Below are positions 35,024 through 43,555 of a stretch of 64,000 bases of DNA, in pieces. The notes beneath the pieces were generated by a model. It ran no database searches. It worked only from the letters and a program-made list of their open reading frames with translations, and had not been told where the DNA came from. Origin of the DNA: Anaerolineae bacterium (GTDB lineage Bacteria; Chloroflexota; Anaerolineae; Aggregatilineales; Phototrophicaceae); NCBI GenBank assembly GCA_013360465.1, contig JABWBO010000007.1, forward strand, positions 186,001 through 250,000, in the 5' to 3' direction. How positions within the stretch are numbered: position 1 is the stretch's first letter; each line of letters starts with the position of its first letter. The translations under genes were made by a program, and so were the position numbers.

Positions 35024-35875
35024 ATGCGCATCATCGTCACCGGAGCAGCCGGCAGGCTGGGCGGCGCGCTGAAGCAGCGCTTGGGGGATCACGACGTGAT
35101 CGGCGTGGATGTCGCTGACTTCGATGTCGCCGATTTCGCCGCCGTGCGCGCCTTCGTCGATGCCGCGAAACCCGATCTACTCCTCCACTGCGCCGCCTGG
35201 ACCGACGTCGATGGCTGCGCCCGCGACCCGGAGCGCGCCATTCGCATCAACGGCTTCGGCGCGGGTAATCTGGCGCAAGCCGCCGCCAGGGTCGGTGCGG
35301 CAGTCCTCTACATCAGCAGCAACGAGGTATTCGACGGCAAAGCTGCCCGCCCCTATCATGAGTACGACGCCGCTGCCCCGGTGAATGCCTACGGCTACAG
35401 CAAATGGATCGGCGAGCAGGAGACCGCCCGCGCCACGCCGCGCCACTATATCGTGCGGACCTCATGGCTGTTCGCTCACGGCGGGCGCAATTTCATTCAG
35501 ACGATCATGAATGCCGCCCGCGAAGGGCGAACACTTCGGGTGGTGACCGACGAGATCGCCTGCCCCACCTACAACGACGACCTCGCCGACGCCATCGCGC
35601 GGCTGATCGGGACGGAGCGCTACGGGGTCTATCATCTGGTCGGCGAAGGCGTCTGCTCCCGCTTCGAATTCGCCCAGCACATCCTCAGACGCAGCGGGCT
35701 GACGGCAGAAATCCACGCCATTCGCAGCGCAGAGTGGGATCGCGCTTCGACACCGCCCGCCTACACGCCGCTGCGCAACCTCGCCGGCGCGGCGTTGGGC
35801 ATCGTCCTTCCCGAATGGAGGCTCGCCGTCGATACCTTCCTGCGGCGCGAGGGAGCGCTGGTCGAATCGCCATGA
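35024..35875 (+). CDS. rmlD: dTDP-4-dehydrorhamnose reductase
   Basis: 283 aa from the ATG at 35024. NADPH motif VTGAAGRLGGALKQRL, then HCAAWTDVDGCARDPERAIRIN, YISSNEVFDGKAARPYHE and NAYGYSKWIGEQ (Tyr-X3-Lys), RTSWLFAHGGRNFIQTI and VTDEIACPTYNDDLA, all typical of RmlD/RfbD. It reduces dTDP-4-keto-L-rhamnose to dTDP-L-rhamnose. It needs the RmlC epimerase product, and rmlC is not in this window. Coupled to the next GT2 by ATGA. Confidence 0.9.
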   Translation: MRIIVTGAAGRLGGALKQRLGDHDVIGVDVADFDVADFAAVRAFVDAAKPDLLLHCAAWTDVDGCARDPERAIRINGFGAGNLAQAAARVGAAVLYISSNEVFDGKAARPYHEYDAAAPVNAYGYSKWIGEQETARATPRHYIVRTSWLFAHGGRNFIQTIMNAAREGRTLRVVTDEIACPTYNDDLADAIARLIGTERYGVYHLVGEGVCSRFEFAQHILRRSGLTAEIHAIRSAEWDRASTPPAYTPLRNLAGAALGIVLPEWRLAVDTFLRREGALVESP

Positions 35876-36849
35876 TCGCCGGTACGCCTGGGCTGACCCA
35901 GACGACCGGCAGGGAAGGACTGCTCTCGGTTGTCATCCCCAACTGGAACGGGCTAAGGTTTCTTGAAACTTGCCTGAACGCGCTCGCCGCGCAGTCCCAT
36001 GGTTCGATGGAGACGATCCTGGTGGATAATGCCTCCGATGACGGATCGACGGCGTTCATTCGGCTGCGTTATCCCTGGGTGAAGCTGATCGCCCTGACCG
36101 AAAATCGCGGTTTCACCGGCGCGTGCAACGCCGGAATGCAGGCGGCGCAGGGAGAGTTCATCTGCCTGCTGAACAACGACACTGAGGTCGAACCCGGTTG
36201 GGCGGCGGCGGTGATCGAGTCCTTTCGCCGACACCCGCAGATCGGCAGCGTCGCCAGCAAGATGCGGCTGTTCGAGAAGCGCGATCACCTGCACACTGCG
36301 GGCGATTTTTTCACGCGCGACGGACGCCCCGGCAATCGCGGCGTGTGGGAACGCGACGAGGGCCAGTACGACCGTGAGGAGTTCGTGTTCAGCGCCTGCG
36401 GCGGGTCGGCGGTCTACCGGCGCGCCATGCTCAGCGAAATCGGGCTGTTGGACGATGACTTCTTCTTTTCGCTGGAAGATGTAGATCTCGGTTGGCGCGC
36501 TCAGCTTGCCGGGTGGAGGTGTCTTTACACACCTGCGGCTGTGGTGTACCATCATCTTTCGGCAACAGGCGGGGGCGTCACCGCCAGTTATTTCGTAGGA
36601 CGCAATACGATCTACCTGCTCGTGAAAGATTTCCCGCTGTGGCGTAAGTACGGCTGGCGGATCGTTCGAGAGCAGGCGCGTACCGCCTGGGAGGCGCTGC
36701 GCGCGTGGCGCGGCGACGCAGCCCGCGCCCGGCTGCGCGGCATGGCGGCGGGCGTGCGTGGTATCCCTCTCATGCGGCGCAAGCGGCGTCAGATCATGGC
36801 GCAGCGCCGGCTGAGTGATGCCGAAATCGAAAACCTGTTGAGCGCCTAA
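35872..36849 (+). CDS. Glycosyltransferase family 2 (rhamnosyltransferase-like)
   Basis: 325 aa. LSVVIPNWNGLRFLETCL, ILVDNASDDGSTAFI, LTENRGFTGACNAGMQAA and LLNNDTEVEPGW give the GT-A donor site; VFSACGGSAVYRRAM and DDDFFFSLEDVDLGWRAQLAG are typical of WbbL-like rhamnosyltransferases. Rhamnose as donor is inferred from the rml genes immediately upstream. The ATG overlaps the rmlD stop by ATGA, and the C-terminal 90 residues are basic and may associate with the membrane. Confidence 0.85.
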   Translation: MIAGTPGLTQTTGREGLLSVVIPNWNGLRFLETCLNALAAQSHGSMETILVDNASDDGSTAFIRLRYPWVKLIALTENRGFTGACNAGMQAAQGEFICLLNNDTEVEPGWAAAVIESFRRHPQIGSVASKMRLFEKRDHLHTAGDFFTRDGRPGNRGVWERDEGQYDREEFVFSACGGSAVYRRAMLSEIGLLDDDFFFSLEDVDLGWRAQLAGWRCLYTPAAVVYHHLSATGGGVTASYFVGRNTIYLLVKDFPLWRKYGWRIVREQARTAWEALRAWRGDAARARLRGMAAGVRGIPLMRRKRRQIMAQRRLSDAEIENLLSA

Positions 36850-36910
36850 CTGATGTCGCCGGCGTCCGAATCATGACGAGACCCCGGCGCGCCCCTCGGA
36901 GATAGCAGCA

Positions 36911-37657
36911 TTGAGTGTTCGTCCGTTCCTGTCGATCATCATTCCGGCGCATAATGAGGAAGCCCGACTTCCGCCGAGCCTCGCCAAGATCGACGCCTTT
37001 CTGAAGACTCAACCCTACACCGCCGAGGTCATCGTGGTTGAGAACGGCAGCCGCGACCGCACTGCCGAAGTCACCCGTGCCTTCGCGGCAGATCATCCGT
37101 ATGTGCGGCTGATGGTGGTAGACACGCGCGGCAAGGGGCTTGCCGTCAAGGCAGGTATGCTGGCAGCGCACGGTGAGTACCGTTTCATCTGCGACACCGA
37201 CCTTTCGATGCCCATTGAGGAGATCACCAAGTTCCTGCCGCCCGCCTGCGACGGCTACGACATCAGCATCGCCACCCGTGAGGGCAAAGGCGCGCAGCGC
37301 ATTGGCGAGCCGGAGTACCGTCACCTGATGGGACGTGTCAACAACCTGATCATCAAGGTTTTCGCCGTACCCGACTTCGAAGATACGCAGTGCGGCTTCA
37401 AGATGTTTTCCGCCGCCGCCGCCGATGACCTGTTCAGCGTGCAGCAGATGTCGGGAATCGGCTTCGACGTGGAAATTCTGTTCATCGCCAAGCGCCGCCG
37501 CTACCGCGTCCGCGAAGTGCCGATCACCTGGTACTTCGACGCCGACAGTCGGATGCGTCTGGTGCAGGATTCGCTCAATATGCTGCGCGAGATTCGCGAA
37601 ATCCGCCGCAACTGGGGGCGTGGGTTGTATGCCAGGCGAGAAAACAGCAGGGCTTGA
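36911..37657 (+). CDS. Dolichyl-phosphate-sugar synthase-like GT2
   Basis: 248 aa. LSIIIPAHNEEARLPPSL, VIVVENGSRDRTAEV, VDTRGKGLAVKAGMLAA and FICDTDLSMPIEEI match polyprenyl/dolichyl-phosphate glucose or mannose synthases, and QCGFKMFSAAAADDLF is the usual later motif. No C-terminal membrane segments, so a soluble type. The start is a TTG at 36911 with GGAG nine bases upstream; no ATG fits. Its 3' end overlaps rnhB by 29 bp. Confidence 0.82.
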   Translation: MSVRPFLSIIIPAHNEEARLPPSLAKIDAFLKTQPYTAEVIVVENGSRDRTAEVTRAFAADHPYVRLMVVDTRGKGLAVKAGMLAAHGEYRFICDTDLSMPIEEITKFLPPACDGYDISIATREGKGAQRIGEPEYRHLMGRVNNLIIKVFAVPDFEDTQCGFKMFSAAAADDLFSVQQMSGIGFDVEILFIAKRRRYRVREVPITWYFDADSRMRLVQDSLNMLREIREIRRNWGRGLYARRENSRA

Positions 37658-38348
37658 TCTGGAGCGCGATCTCTGGCGGCGGGGGTTTCGCCGGGTGATC
37701 GGCATGGACGAAGCGGGGCGCGGCGCATGGGCAGGTCCCGTCATGGCGGGCGCAGTGTGCCTGCCGCCGCAGGACTCCCCCGATGACGCTCCTCACGATG
37801 ATCTGCGCGCCATCCTGGCAGGAGTCCGCGACAGCAAGCAGATGACCGCCCGCGCGCGCGAACGCCTCTTCGACCGCATCACGACGACGGCGCTCGCCTG
37901 GGGCGTAGGCAGCGCCGATGCCCAGGAGATCGACGACCTGGGCGTTGTCCCGGCGACCTGCCTCGCCATGCGCCGCGCCCTGGAAGCGCTCCGCCAGGGA
38001 GTCGCTGCGATCCTTCCCGACTTCCTGCTGATGGACCTGATCCGCTGTACGCCGTTCGAACTCTACGCCGGCGAATCTCTACCCTACCAGTCCTACGTGC
38101 GCGGCGACAGTCGAAGTCTGAGCATCGCCGCCGCCAGCATCCTGGCGAAGGTCAGCCGTGACCGCCACATGATCGAACAGGATCAGCGCTACCCGGAATA
38201 TGGCTTCGCCGTTCACAAAGGCTACGGCGTGCCATCGCACCGCCGCGCCATCGAGACGCACGGCGCGCTCCCTCTGCATCGCATGAGCTTCGCTCCACTC
38301 CGCGAAGCGCCGAGGCGCGAAGTCATCACCCAGGAGCATCTCCGTTGA
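37629..38348 (+). CDS. rnhB: Ribonuclease HII
   Basis: 239 aa. VIGMDEAGRGAWAGPVMAGA holds the first Asp/Glu of the active site, DSKQMTARARERLF follows, DFLLMDLIRC carries the next Asp region, and GDSRSLSIAAASILAKVSRD is the family signature. Cleaves RNA of RNA-DNA hybrids and single ribonucleotides. The ATG at 37629 lies inside the end of the GT2 gene; both reading frames are conserved there, so the overlap looks real. A housekeeping gene embedded in a polysaccharide cluster. Confidence 0.9.
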   Translation: MPGEKTAGLDLERDLWRRGFRRVIGMDEAGRGAWAGPVMAGAVCLPPQDSPDDAPHDDLRAILAGVRDSKQMTARARERLFDRITTTALAWGVGSADAQEIDDLGVVPATCLAMRRALEALRQGVAAILPDFLLMDLIRCTPFELYAGESLPYQSYVRGDSRSLSIAAASILAKVSRDRHMIEQDQRYPEYGFAVHKGYGVPSHRRAIETHGALPLHRMSFAPLREAPRREVITQEHLR

Positions 38349-38382
38349 ACGCCGCGCCGCCCCAGACCACGAGCGCAGTTCG

Positions 38383-39489
38383 ATGAAGCTGGCGCTCGTT
38401 CATGACTGGCTCAACCAGCGCGGCGGCGCGGAAGATGTCCTGGAGACGCTGGTCGCGCGGCATCCATCTGCGCCGGTCTATACCAGCATCTTCGCGCCCG
38501 ATCTCATGCCGCTGTTCTACGGCGACTGGGATATTCATCCACTGTGGATCGACCGGCTGCCGGGGATTCACCGGCATCATCAACCTTATCTGCCCTTCTA
38601 CCCGCTTGCCTGGGATCGCCTCGACCTCTCGGCGTACGATGTCGCCCTGAGCAACAAGAGCGGGTTCTGTCACGGCTTCCGCTGCGGGGACAGCACACTC
38701 CATATCTGCTACTGCCTCGCACCCACGCGCTACGTCTGGGGGCTGGATTCCTACGTCGAGCGGGAGGGGTTAGGACGCGCCGCCCGAATCGCGCTGCGAC
38801 CGCTGATCGCACTGCTTCGGCGGTGGGATTTCGCCGCCGCGCAGCGTGTACACCACTTCGTCGCCATCTCGACGGAAATCCAGCAGCGCATCAGGACGTA
38901 CTATCGGCGCGACTCGGAAATCATCTATCCCCCGGTCGACACTCAGCGCTTCCAACCTGCCGCCAGAGTCGAAGATTACTTCCTGGTAGTCTCACGGTTG
39001 ATCCCCTACAAGCGAATCGATCTGGCGGTGGAAGCGGCGACACGGCTGAGCCTGCCGCTGAAAGTGGCAGGCAGAGGGCGCGACATGGAACGGCTGAAAT
39101 CACTCGCCGGTCCAACGGTCGAGTTTCTGGGTTACGTTTCCGACGACGACCTGCCCGATCTGATGGCGCGCTGCAAGGCGTTCCTCTTCCCCGGCTTAGA
39201 AGATTTCGGCATCACCCCGGTGCAGGCGCAGGCGGCGGGACGCCCGGTCATCGCTTACGGCGGGGGCGGCGCGCTCGACACGGTCATCCCCGGCAGGACG
39301 GGCGTCCTGTTTTCATCAATGACGGTCGAGAGCCTGATGGGAGCGATGGAGTCGTTCGATGCCGGCGCGTTCGATGTCCGCGTCCTGCGCGACCATGCCG
39401 AGCGCTTCGACACCCGCGTCTTCAACCGAGAGATCGAGGAAACCCTCGACCGCACCTGGACGGCGTTTCGCGCCGCGCGACAAAGCTGA
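38383..39489 (+). CDS. Glycosyltransferase family 4 (WbaZ-like)
   Basis: 368 aa GT-B. MKLALVHDWLNQRGGAEDVLE, then ICYCLAPTRYVWG, VVSRLIPYKRIDLAVEAA (second-domain start), LKVAGRGRDMERL, VEFLGYVSDDDL and PGLEDFGITPVQAQAAGRPVIA, the E-X7-E nucleotide-sugar site. The pattern is that of WbaZ/mannosyltransferase relatives. Probably extends the rhamnose-containing glycan. Confidence 0.87.
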   Translation: MKLALVHDWLNQRGGAEDVLETLVARHPSAPVYTSIFAPDLMPLFYGDWDIHPLWIDRLPGIHRHHQPYLPFYPLAWDRLDLSAYDVALSNKSGFCHGFRCGDSTLHICYCLAPTRYVWGLDSYVEREGLGRAARIALRPLIALLRRWDFAAAQRVHHFVAISTEIQQRIRTYYRRDSEIIYPPVDTQRFQPAARVEDYFLVVSRLIPYKRIDLAVEAATRLSLPLKVAGRGRDMERLKSLAGPTVEFLGYVSDDDLPDLMARCKAFLFPGLEDFGITPVQAQAAGRPVIAYGGGGALDTVIPGRTGVLFSSMTVESLMGAMESFDAGAFDVRVLRDHAERFDTRVFNREIEETLDRTWTAFRAARQS

Positions 39490-39604
39490 CTCTTGCGTCC
39501 CTGCACCTTTTCGATAAGGTTATGGAGCCTGTTGGGCACGGCGATCTCATTCGTTTTTCGTATCTGCACGGGCGCGGCACGCCGCGCTGGCGAGGATCAA
39601 CAGC

Positions 39605-40267
39605 ATGGAACTGCGCATCGTCTGGCGGGTATTCCGCCGCTGGTGGTGGCTGGGACTCATTCCGGTGGTGATCGCCTCGGTCGTGACCCTGCCCAGCCTG
39701 CTCAACCGCCCAACGACCTCCGGCGGTTTCGCCAAGAGTATCACCTACAGCGCGGCGCAGTCGCTCGAAGCCATCCCGCGCACCGAAGGCGACTACCAGG
39801 ACATCTGGCTGTCCTCGGAACTGACCGTGAACGCCTTCACCGACTGGATACGCGGCAGCCGCTTCAAGGATGAAGTCGCAGCCGCTGCCGGCGTCGACGG
39901 CGCGTTGTTCGGCATCGCGGCGGATAATGCCCGAAGCGTCGGGCGTATCGATTTGAGTTACCCCACCGCCGAAGGGTTGGAGGCGATTGGCGCGGCGGTG
40001 ATCGAGGTGCTTTCGACGCGCAGCGCCGACTATTTCGCCCAACTGGGCGGCGAAGCTGCCACCGTGACGCTGCTGGGAGAAACACCGGTCACACCCGCGC
40101 CGCCGCCGCTGACCGACCGCTTCGCGCCGCTGGTGCGGATCGCGCTCGGCGCTGCCGCCGGTGTGCTGCTCATGGCGCTGGCATATTTCCTCGATCCATT
40201 CGTACACAGCCGCGAAGATGTCATCGCCGCCGGCATCAGGGTCGTCGGCGCGATCCCGCGCCGCTGA
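39605..40267 (+). CDS. Second Wzz-like membrane protein
   Basis: 220 aa. TM1 about 13-31 (WWWLGLIPVVIASVVTLPSLL), a periplasm-side region with Ala-rich helices and a PAPPPLTDRFAP linker, TM2 about 178-197 (IALGAAAGVLLMALAYFL), ending DPFVHSREDVIAAGIRVVGAIPRR, the same post-TM2 arrangement as the Wzz at 29179. No kinase gene follows. Probably a polysaccharide co-polymerase paralogue closing the cluster; start chosen at 39605. Confidence 0.7.
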   Translation: MELRIVWRVFRRWWWLGLIPVVIASVVTLPSLLNRPTTSGGFAKSITYSAAQSLEAIPRTEGDYQDIWLSSELTVNAFTDWIRGSRFKDEVAAAAGVDGALFGIAADNARSVGRIDLSYPTAEGLEAIGAAVIEVLSTRSADYFAQLGGEAATVTLLGETPVTPAPPPLTDRFAPLVRIALGAAAGVLLMALAYFLDPFVHSREDVIAAGIRVVGAIPRR

Positions 40268-40271
40268 CGGG

Positions 40272-40553
40272 TCAATCCTGCCCTTTGCGCCGCGCTTCGC
40301 TGCGCACGAAATAGAGCGCCATCACCAGCGTACCGATGCTGAACAGCCCCCCCACCAGGACGCCGACGAACAATGCCTGATAGGCGGTGTTGCCCTGCGC
40401 CGCGCCGATCAGGGTCATCAGGATCACGCTGACCACGATGCCGACCGCCGACACGATGACCGGCGAGAGCCAGCGCCGGCGGATGGCGAGATACATCACG
40501 AAAAGCACCAGCGCAAATATGAAATAAAGCAGCCAGCTTGTTGCGTTCTCCAT
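40272..40553 (-). CDS. Small membrane protein with three or four segments
   Basis: 93 aa; hydrophobic segments at about 7-22 (WLLYFIFALVLFVMYLAI), 30-50 (VIVSAVGIVVSVILMTLIG) and 55-82 (LFVGVLVGGLFSIGTLVMALYF), and a charged tail RSEARRKGQD. No family recognised. It ends four bases from the convergent Wzz-like gene and is 27 bp downstream of the KynB-like gene on the same strand. Confidence 0.6.
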   Translation of the reverse strand: MENATSWLLYFIFALVLFVMYLAIRRRWLSPVIVSAVGIVVSVILMTLIGAAQGNTAYQALFVGVLVGGLFSIGTLVMALYFVRSEARRKGQD

Positions 40554-40580
40554 AGCGTTCTCTCTTCTTTCGCGCCCCGT

Positions 40581-41213
40581 TCACGCACCCGGCGTGCGCA
40601 GCACCGCCCGCACCGGCGACCCACAGGCGGCATCCAGCTTCAGCGGCGGGGCGAACAGATCGTACACGCCGTCCGGGACATGACGCAGGAACAAGTTTTC
40701 CAGATTGGCGATTCCGTGCCGTCCAAGTTCCTTATGACCGGGAAGGTCGGTGCTGGAAGCGTCGTCGAACGAGGGGGTGTCAATGCCGATCAGCACGACA
40801 CCCTGCGCCGCCAGCCAGGCGATCAGTGCCACGTCAGGGTAGGGAAACGTCGGATCCCAGGCGGAATCTACCAGGTCGCTGTAACGGGTGTGAATGAGCA
40901 GTCGCAGCACGCCCGCCAGGGAGAATCCCGGCGGGAGATCGGCGGGAGTGATCGCCCCGGTCGCTCTGGCGATGGTCACGACTCGTGCCGCGCCGATGTA
41001 CGGTTCCAGGGGCAGCGCTGCCGGATGCGCTCCACCCTCCCGGTAGTGATAGGGGGCGTCGGCATGTGTGCCGATGTGCGGCGTAGTGGTCAGCGTGACG
41101 AGATTCACCGGGTCGCCTGCCGACAGCCGAAGCGTCGGCACGGCGCGGTAAGCCGTATCGCCGGGAAAGACGGCGGTGGTTGCGGCGACCGTGCGCGTAA
41201 TGTCGTACAGCAT
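40581..41213 (-). CDS. Cyclase family protein (KynB/arylformamidase-like)
   Basis: 210 aa. FPGDTAY near the N-terminus and HIGTHADAPYHY (H.G.H.D.P.H metal motif) define the cyclase family, and GVVLIGIDTPSFDD and LFLRHVPDGVYDL match the C-terminal half. Metal-dependent amidohydrolases of this family open N-formylkynurenine or related substrates, but no other kynurenine-pathway genes are nearby, so the substrate is open. Confidence 0.8.
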   Translation of the reverse strand: MLYDITRTVAATTAVFPGDTAYRAVPTLRLSAGDPVNLVTLTTTPHIGTHADAPYHYREGGAHPAALPLEPYIGAARVVTIARATGAITPADLPPGFSLAGVLRLLIHTRYSDLVDSAWDPTFPYPDVALIAWLAAQGVVLIGIDTPSFDDASSTDLPGHKELGRHGIANLENLFLRHVPDGVYDLFAPPLKLDAACGSPVRAVLRTPGA

Positions 41214-41270
41214 GACCCGCCTTCACACTTGAACGGGCAGGAACAGGATATTCATTACCTCGCGTTCAGT

Positions 41271-41300
41271 ATTGTACGTGCGGTCTCGTTTTATTCCCAA
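41271..41300 (-). promoter_or_regulatory. Candidate promoter of the KynB-like gene
   Basis: Minus-strand TTGGGA (41295-41300), 18-bp spacer, TACAAT (41271-41276), with a leader of about 50 nt. Confidence 0.4.
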
Positions 41301-41312
41301 CAGGAGGTTTGC

Positions 41313-41387
41313 GTGTACAATTACGCTTCGGCATTGCGGCATTCGCAGAGACTTGAAAGGGAACGAGATGACCATTCCCCTTTTTGA
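41313..41387 (+). CDS. Possible 24-codon leader peptide overlapping the SDR start
   Basis: AGGAGG (41302-41307), the strongest Shine-Dalgarno in the neighbourhood, lies five bases before a GTG that opens a 24-codon frame ending at 41387, 20 bases inside the SDR gene. A TACAAT at 41316-41321 may instead be the SDR -10, in which case this frame would not be transcribed from it. Very short and unsupported by homology. Confidence 0.22.
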   Translation: MYNYASALRHSQRLERERDDHSPF

Positions 41388-42141
41388 TCTGATGGGGAAA
41401 GTCGCTGTCGTGACCGGAGCCTCGCGCGGGATCGGTCAGGCAGTCGCCGAAGCCTTGAGCGGGGCGGGGGCAAAGGTCGTGATCAGCAGCCGCCGGCAGG
41501 AAAATCTTGACCCGGTGGTCGAGTCAATTCGCGCGGCAGGGGGTGAAATCACCGCCGTTGTCGCCCACAGCGGCGACCGCTCGGCGCTGCAAAGTCTGGC
41601 GCAGACAGCGCAGGTCGCCTATGGGCGCATCGACATCCTGGTCAATAATGCGGCGACCAACCCGCATTTTGGTCCAATGCTCGACGCCGAAGACGGTCTG
41701 TGGCAGAAGACTATCGAAGTCAACATCATGGGCAATATCTGGTTGACTCAGGCGGTCGTGCCCGCCATGCGCGCGGTGGGCGGCGGCAAGATCATCAATA
41801 TCGCCTCGGTGAACGGGCTGCGCCCCGGTCAGTGGCAGGGGATCTACAGCATGACCAAAGCCGCTGTCATCAGCCTGACCGAGACGCTGGCGATGGAACT
41901 GGCGGGGGATAATATCCAGGTCAACGCGGTCGCGCCGGGGCTGGTTCGCACGAAATTCGCCCGCGTACTTTGGGAGAATGAGGCGCTGTTGAAAGCCGTC
42001 ACCGATCGCACACCGGCGCACCGCATCGGCGAACCAGAGGACATCAGCGGCATCGTACTCTACCTGGCATCCGGCGCGTCGAATTTCGCCACCGGGCAGG
42101 TCTTCGTCGTGGACGGCGGTCTTTCAGTGCCGATGCTCTAG
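41368..42141 (+). CDS. Short-chain dehydrogenase/reductase (SDR)
   Basis: 257 aa from the ATG at 41368 (AAAGGGA upstream). VTGASRGIGQAVAEAL is the NAD(P) loop, VNNAATNPHFG the NNAG-equivalent, Ser in IASVNG, YSMTK the Tyr-X3-Lys, and a C-terminal GQVFVVDGGLSVPML. Arg-rich ISSRRQ after strand 2 suggests NADP(H). FabG/glucose-dehydrogenase-like, substrate not identifiable. Probably in a run with the next two plus-strand genes. Confidence 0.87.
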   Translation: MTIPLFDLMGKVAVVTGASRGIGQAVAEALSGAGAKVVISSRRQENLDPVVESIRAAGGEITAVVAHSGDRSALQSLAQTAQVAYGRIDILVNNAATNPHFGPMLDAEDGLWQKTIEVNIMGNIWLTQAVVPAMRAVGGGKIINIASVNGLRPGQWQGIYSMTKAAVISLTETLAMELAGDNIQVNAVAPGLVRTKFARVLWENEALLKAVTDRTPAHRIGEPEDISGIVLYLASGASNFATGQVFVVDGGLSVPML

Positions 42142-42181
42142 CGTCTGGACTGATCATCCTAAGGAGGAAGCAACACCGACT

Positions 42182-42676
42182 ATGCGGTTGGACCTGTACA
42201 CAGAAAAGTCGATTGCCGAAAGCCTCTCCGCCCTCAATGCGCGACTGCAAGCCAAAGGGTCGAGTCGCAGCAATCTGGAGGGGTGGATCGAAAAGAGCGG
42301 CACGTTTGCCGTCAGCATCACCACTCCGGTTGCCGGGAAATTTTCCAGGCGCACCACCCTGCACGGCAAGCTGGAGCGTCGCGACGGGCACACGGTCGTC
42401 CACATCGATGTGCCCAGCGGAGCCAACCGCCAGGGGATCGTCCTGATGATCGGCGCAGTCGCCCTGATCAGCATAGCGCTGATGGCGAGCAGCAATGTGA
42501 TGCTGGCGCTGGCGCTGCTGCCCATCGCCGCCTACCTGTACATCCCCATGCGCGGCGACCACGACAACAGCGCCGCGCTGATCAGCGATGTGCAGCGGAC
42601 CCTGAAAGCGCGAAACACGCCGCCGAAACGCCAGACCAGCGAAAAAGAGTCGGTGAGGGCGCGCGCCAAAAGCTAG
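42182..42676 (+). CDS. Uncharacterised membrane protein
   Basis: 164 aa, no family recognised. A soluble N-terminal half (residues 1-80) with a possible alpha/beta fold, two adjacent membrane segments (about 83-99 IVLMIGAVALISIALMA and 103-120 VMLALALLPIAAYLYIP) and a basic C-terminal tail. Between an SDR and a crotonase-family gene on the same strand. Confidence 0.65.
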   Translation: MRLDLYTEKSIAESLSALNARLQAKGSSRSNLEGWIEKSGTFAVSITTPVAGKFSRRTTLHGKLERRDGHTVVHIDVPSGANRQGIVLMIGAVALISIALMASSNVMLALALLPIAAYLYIPMRGDHDNSAALISDVQRTLKARNTPPKRQTSEKESVRARAKS

Positions 42677-42698
42677 ACCCTAGATTAAGGATGACATC

Positions 42699-43496
42699 TT
42701 GACTCAAACATCCCCTTCAGAAAAACTGCTCATTGAACGCCGCGAGGCGGTCACCTTACTGACGATCAACCGCCCTGAAGTCCGCAACGCCGTCGATGAC
42801 GAAACGATGAATGCGCTGCACGCCGCTTTGCAGGTGTGCCACGACGACGGGACGCGCTGCGTGGTGCTGACCGGAGCGGGCGGAGCCTTTTCTGCCGGAG
42901 CCGACCTGAAGAAAGCGGCGCTGAGCGGCTTCGGTCCAGAAGATACGTTTCGCCTGCTAACCGACTGCTACGGTCCAACGCTCAAAGCCATCCGGTCCTG
43001 TCCCTGGCCCGTCCTGGCGGCGGTGGACGGCTACGCGGCGGGCATCGGCTGCGACATGGCGCTCGCCTGCGACATTCGCCTGGTCAGCGCGCGCGGCAGG
43101 TTCGCCGAGTTGTTCATCCGCATCGGCTTGATCCCGGACGGCGGCGGGACCTATCTGCTTCCGCGCATCATCGGGACGGGCAGAGCGCTGGAGATGATCC
43201 TGACCGGCGATGACGTAACCGCCGCCGAAGCGCTGCACATCGGGCTGGCGAACAAGGTCTTCCCGGTCGAGTCCTTCATGCAGGATACCCTCGCCTATGC
43301 CGAGCGCATCAGCCGACAGGCGCCTGGTTCGCTGCGGCGCGGCAAAGCCGCCCTGCTGGAGTCGCTCAACAGCAGCTACGAGGATGCGCTGGCGCGGGAA
43401 GCCGCCAACCAGCGCGATATTCTGATGTCCGAAGATGGGATGGAAGGCTTTCGCGCCTTCCTGGAGAAGCGCCCGCCGCGTTGGACGGGGCGCTGA
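42699..43496 (+). CDS. Enoyl-CoA hydratase/isomerase (crotonase) family protein
   Basis: 265 aa. VTLLTINRPEVRNAVDDETM, GAGGAFSAGADLKK (oxyanion hole), AAVDGYAAGIGCDMALACDIR and FIRIGLIPDGGGTYLLPRIIG are the crotonase blocks; PDGGGT replaces the more usual PGAGGT. Acts on acyl-CoA thioesters (hydration or isomerisation). The start is a TTG at 42699 because the nearby ATG is out of frame and stops at once. A perfect terminator hairpin follows. Confidence 0.87.
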   Translation: MTQTSPSEKLLIERREAVTLLTINRPEVRNAVDDETMNALHAALQVCHDDGTRCVVLTGAGGAFSAGADLKKAALSGFGPEDTFRLLTDCYGPTLKAIRSCPWPVLAAVDGYAAGIGCDMALACDIRLVSARGRFAELFIRIGLIPDGGGTYLLPRIIGTGRALEMILTGDDVTAAEALHIGLANKVFPVESFMQDTLAYAERISRQAPGSLRRGKAALLESLNSSYEDALAREAANQRDILMSEDGMEGFRAFLEKRPPRWTGR

Positions 43497-43513
43497 ACTC
43501 CGGTTACGGCAGG

Positions 43514-43544
43514 GGTCGCCGCGTCACGTGCTGACGCGGCGACC
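43514..43544. terminator. 13-bp perfect hairpin between convergent genes
   Basis: GGTCGCCGCGTCA (43514-43526) pairs without mismatch with 43532-43544 around CGTGC, between the crotonase stop (43496) and the LMW-PTP stop (43556). Suited to both strands; no U-run. Confidence 0.72.
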
Positions 43545-43555
43545 TTCAGCGCGGT

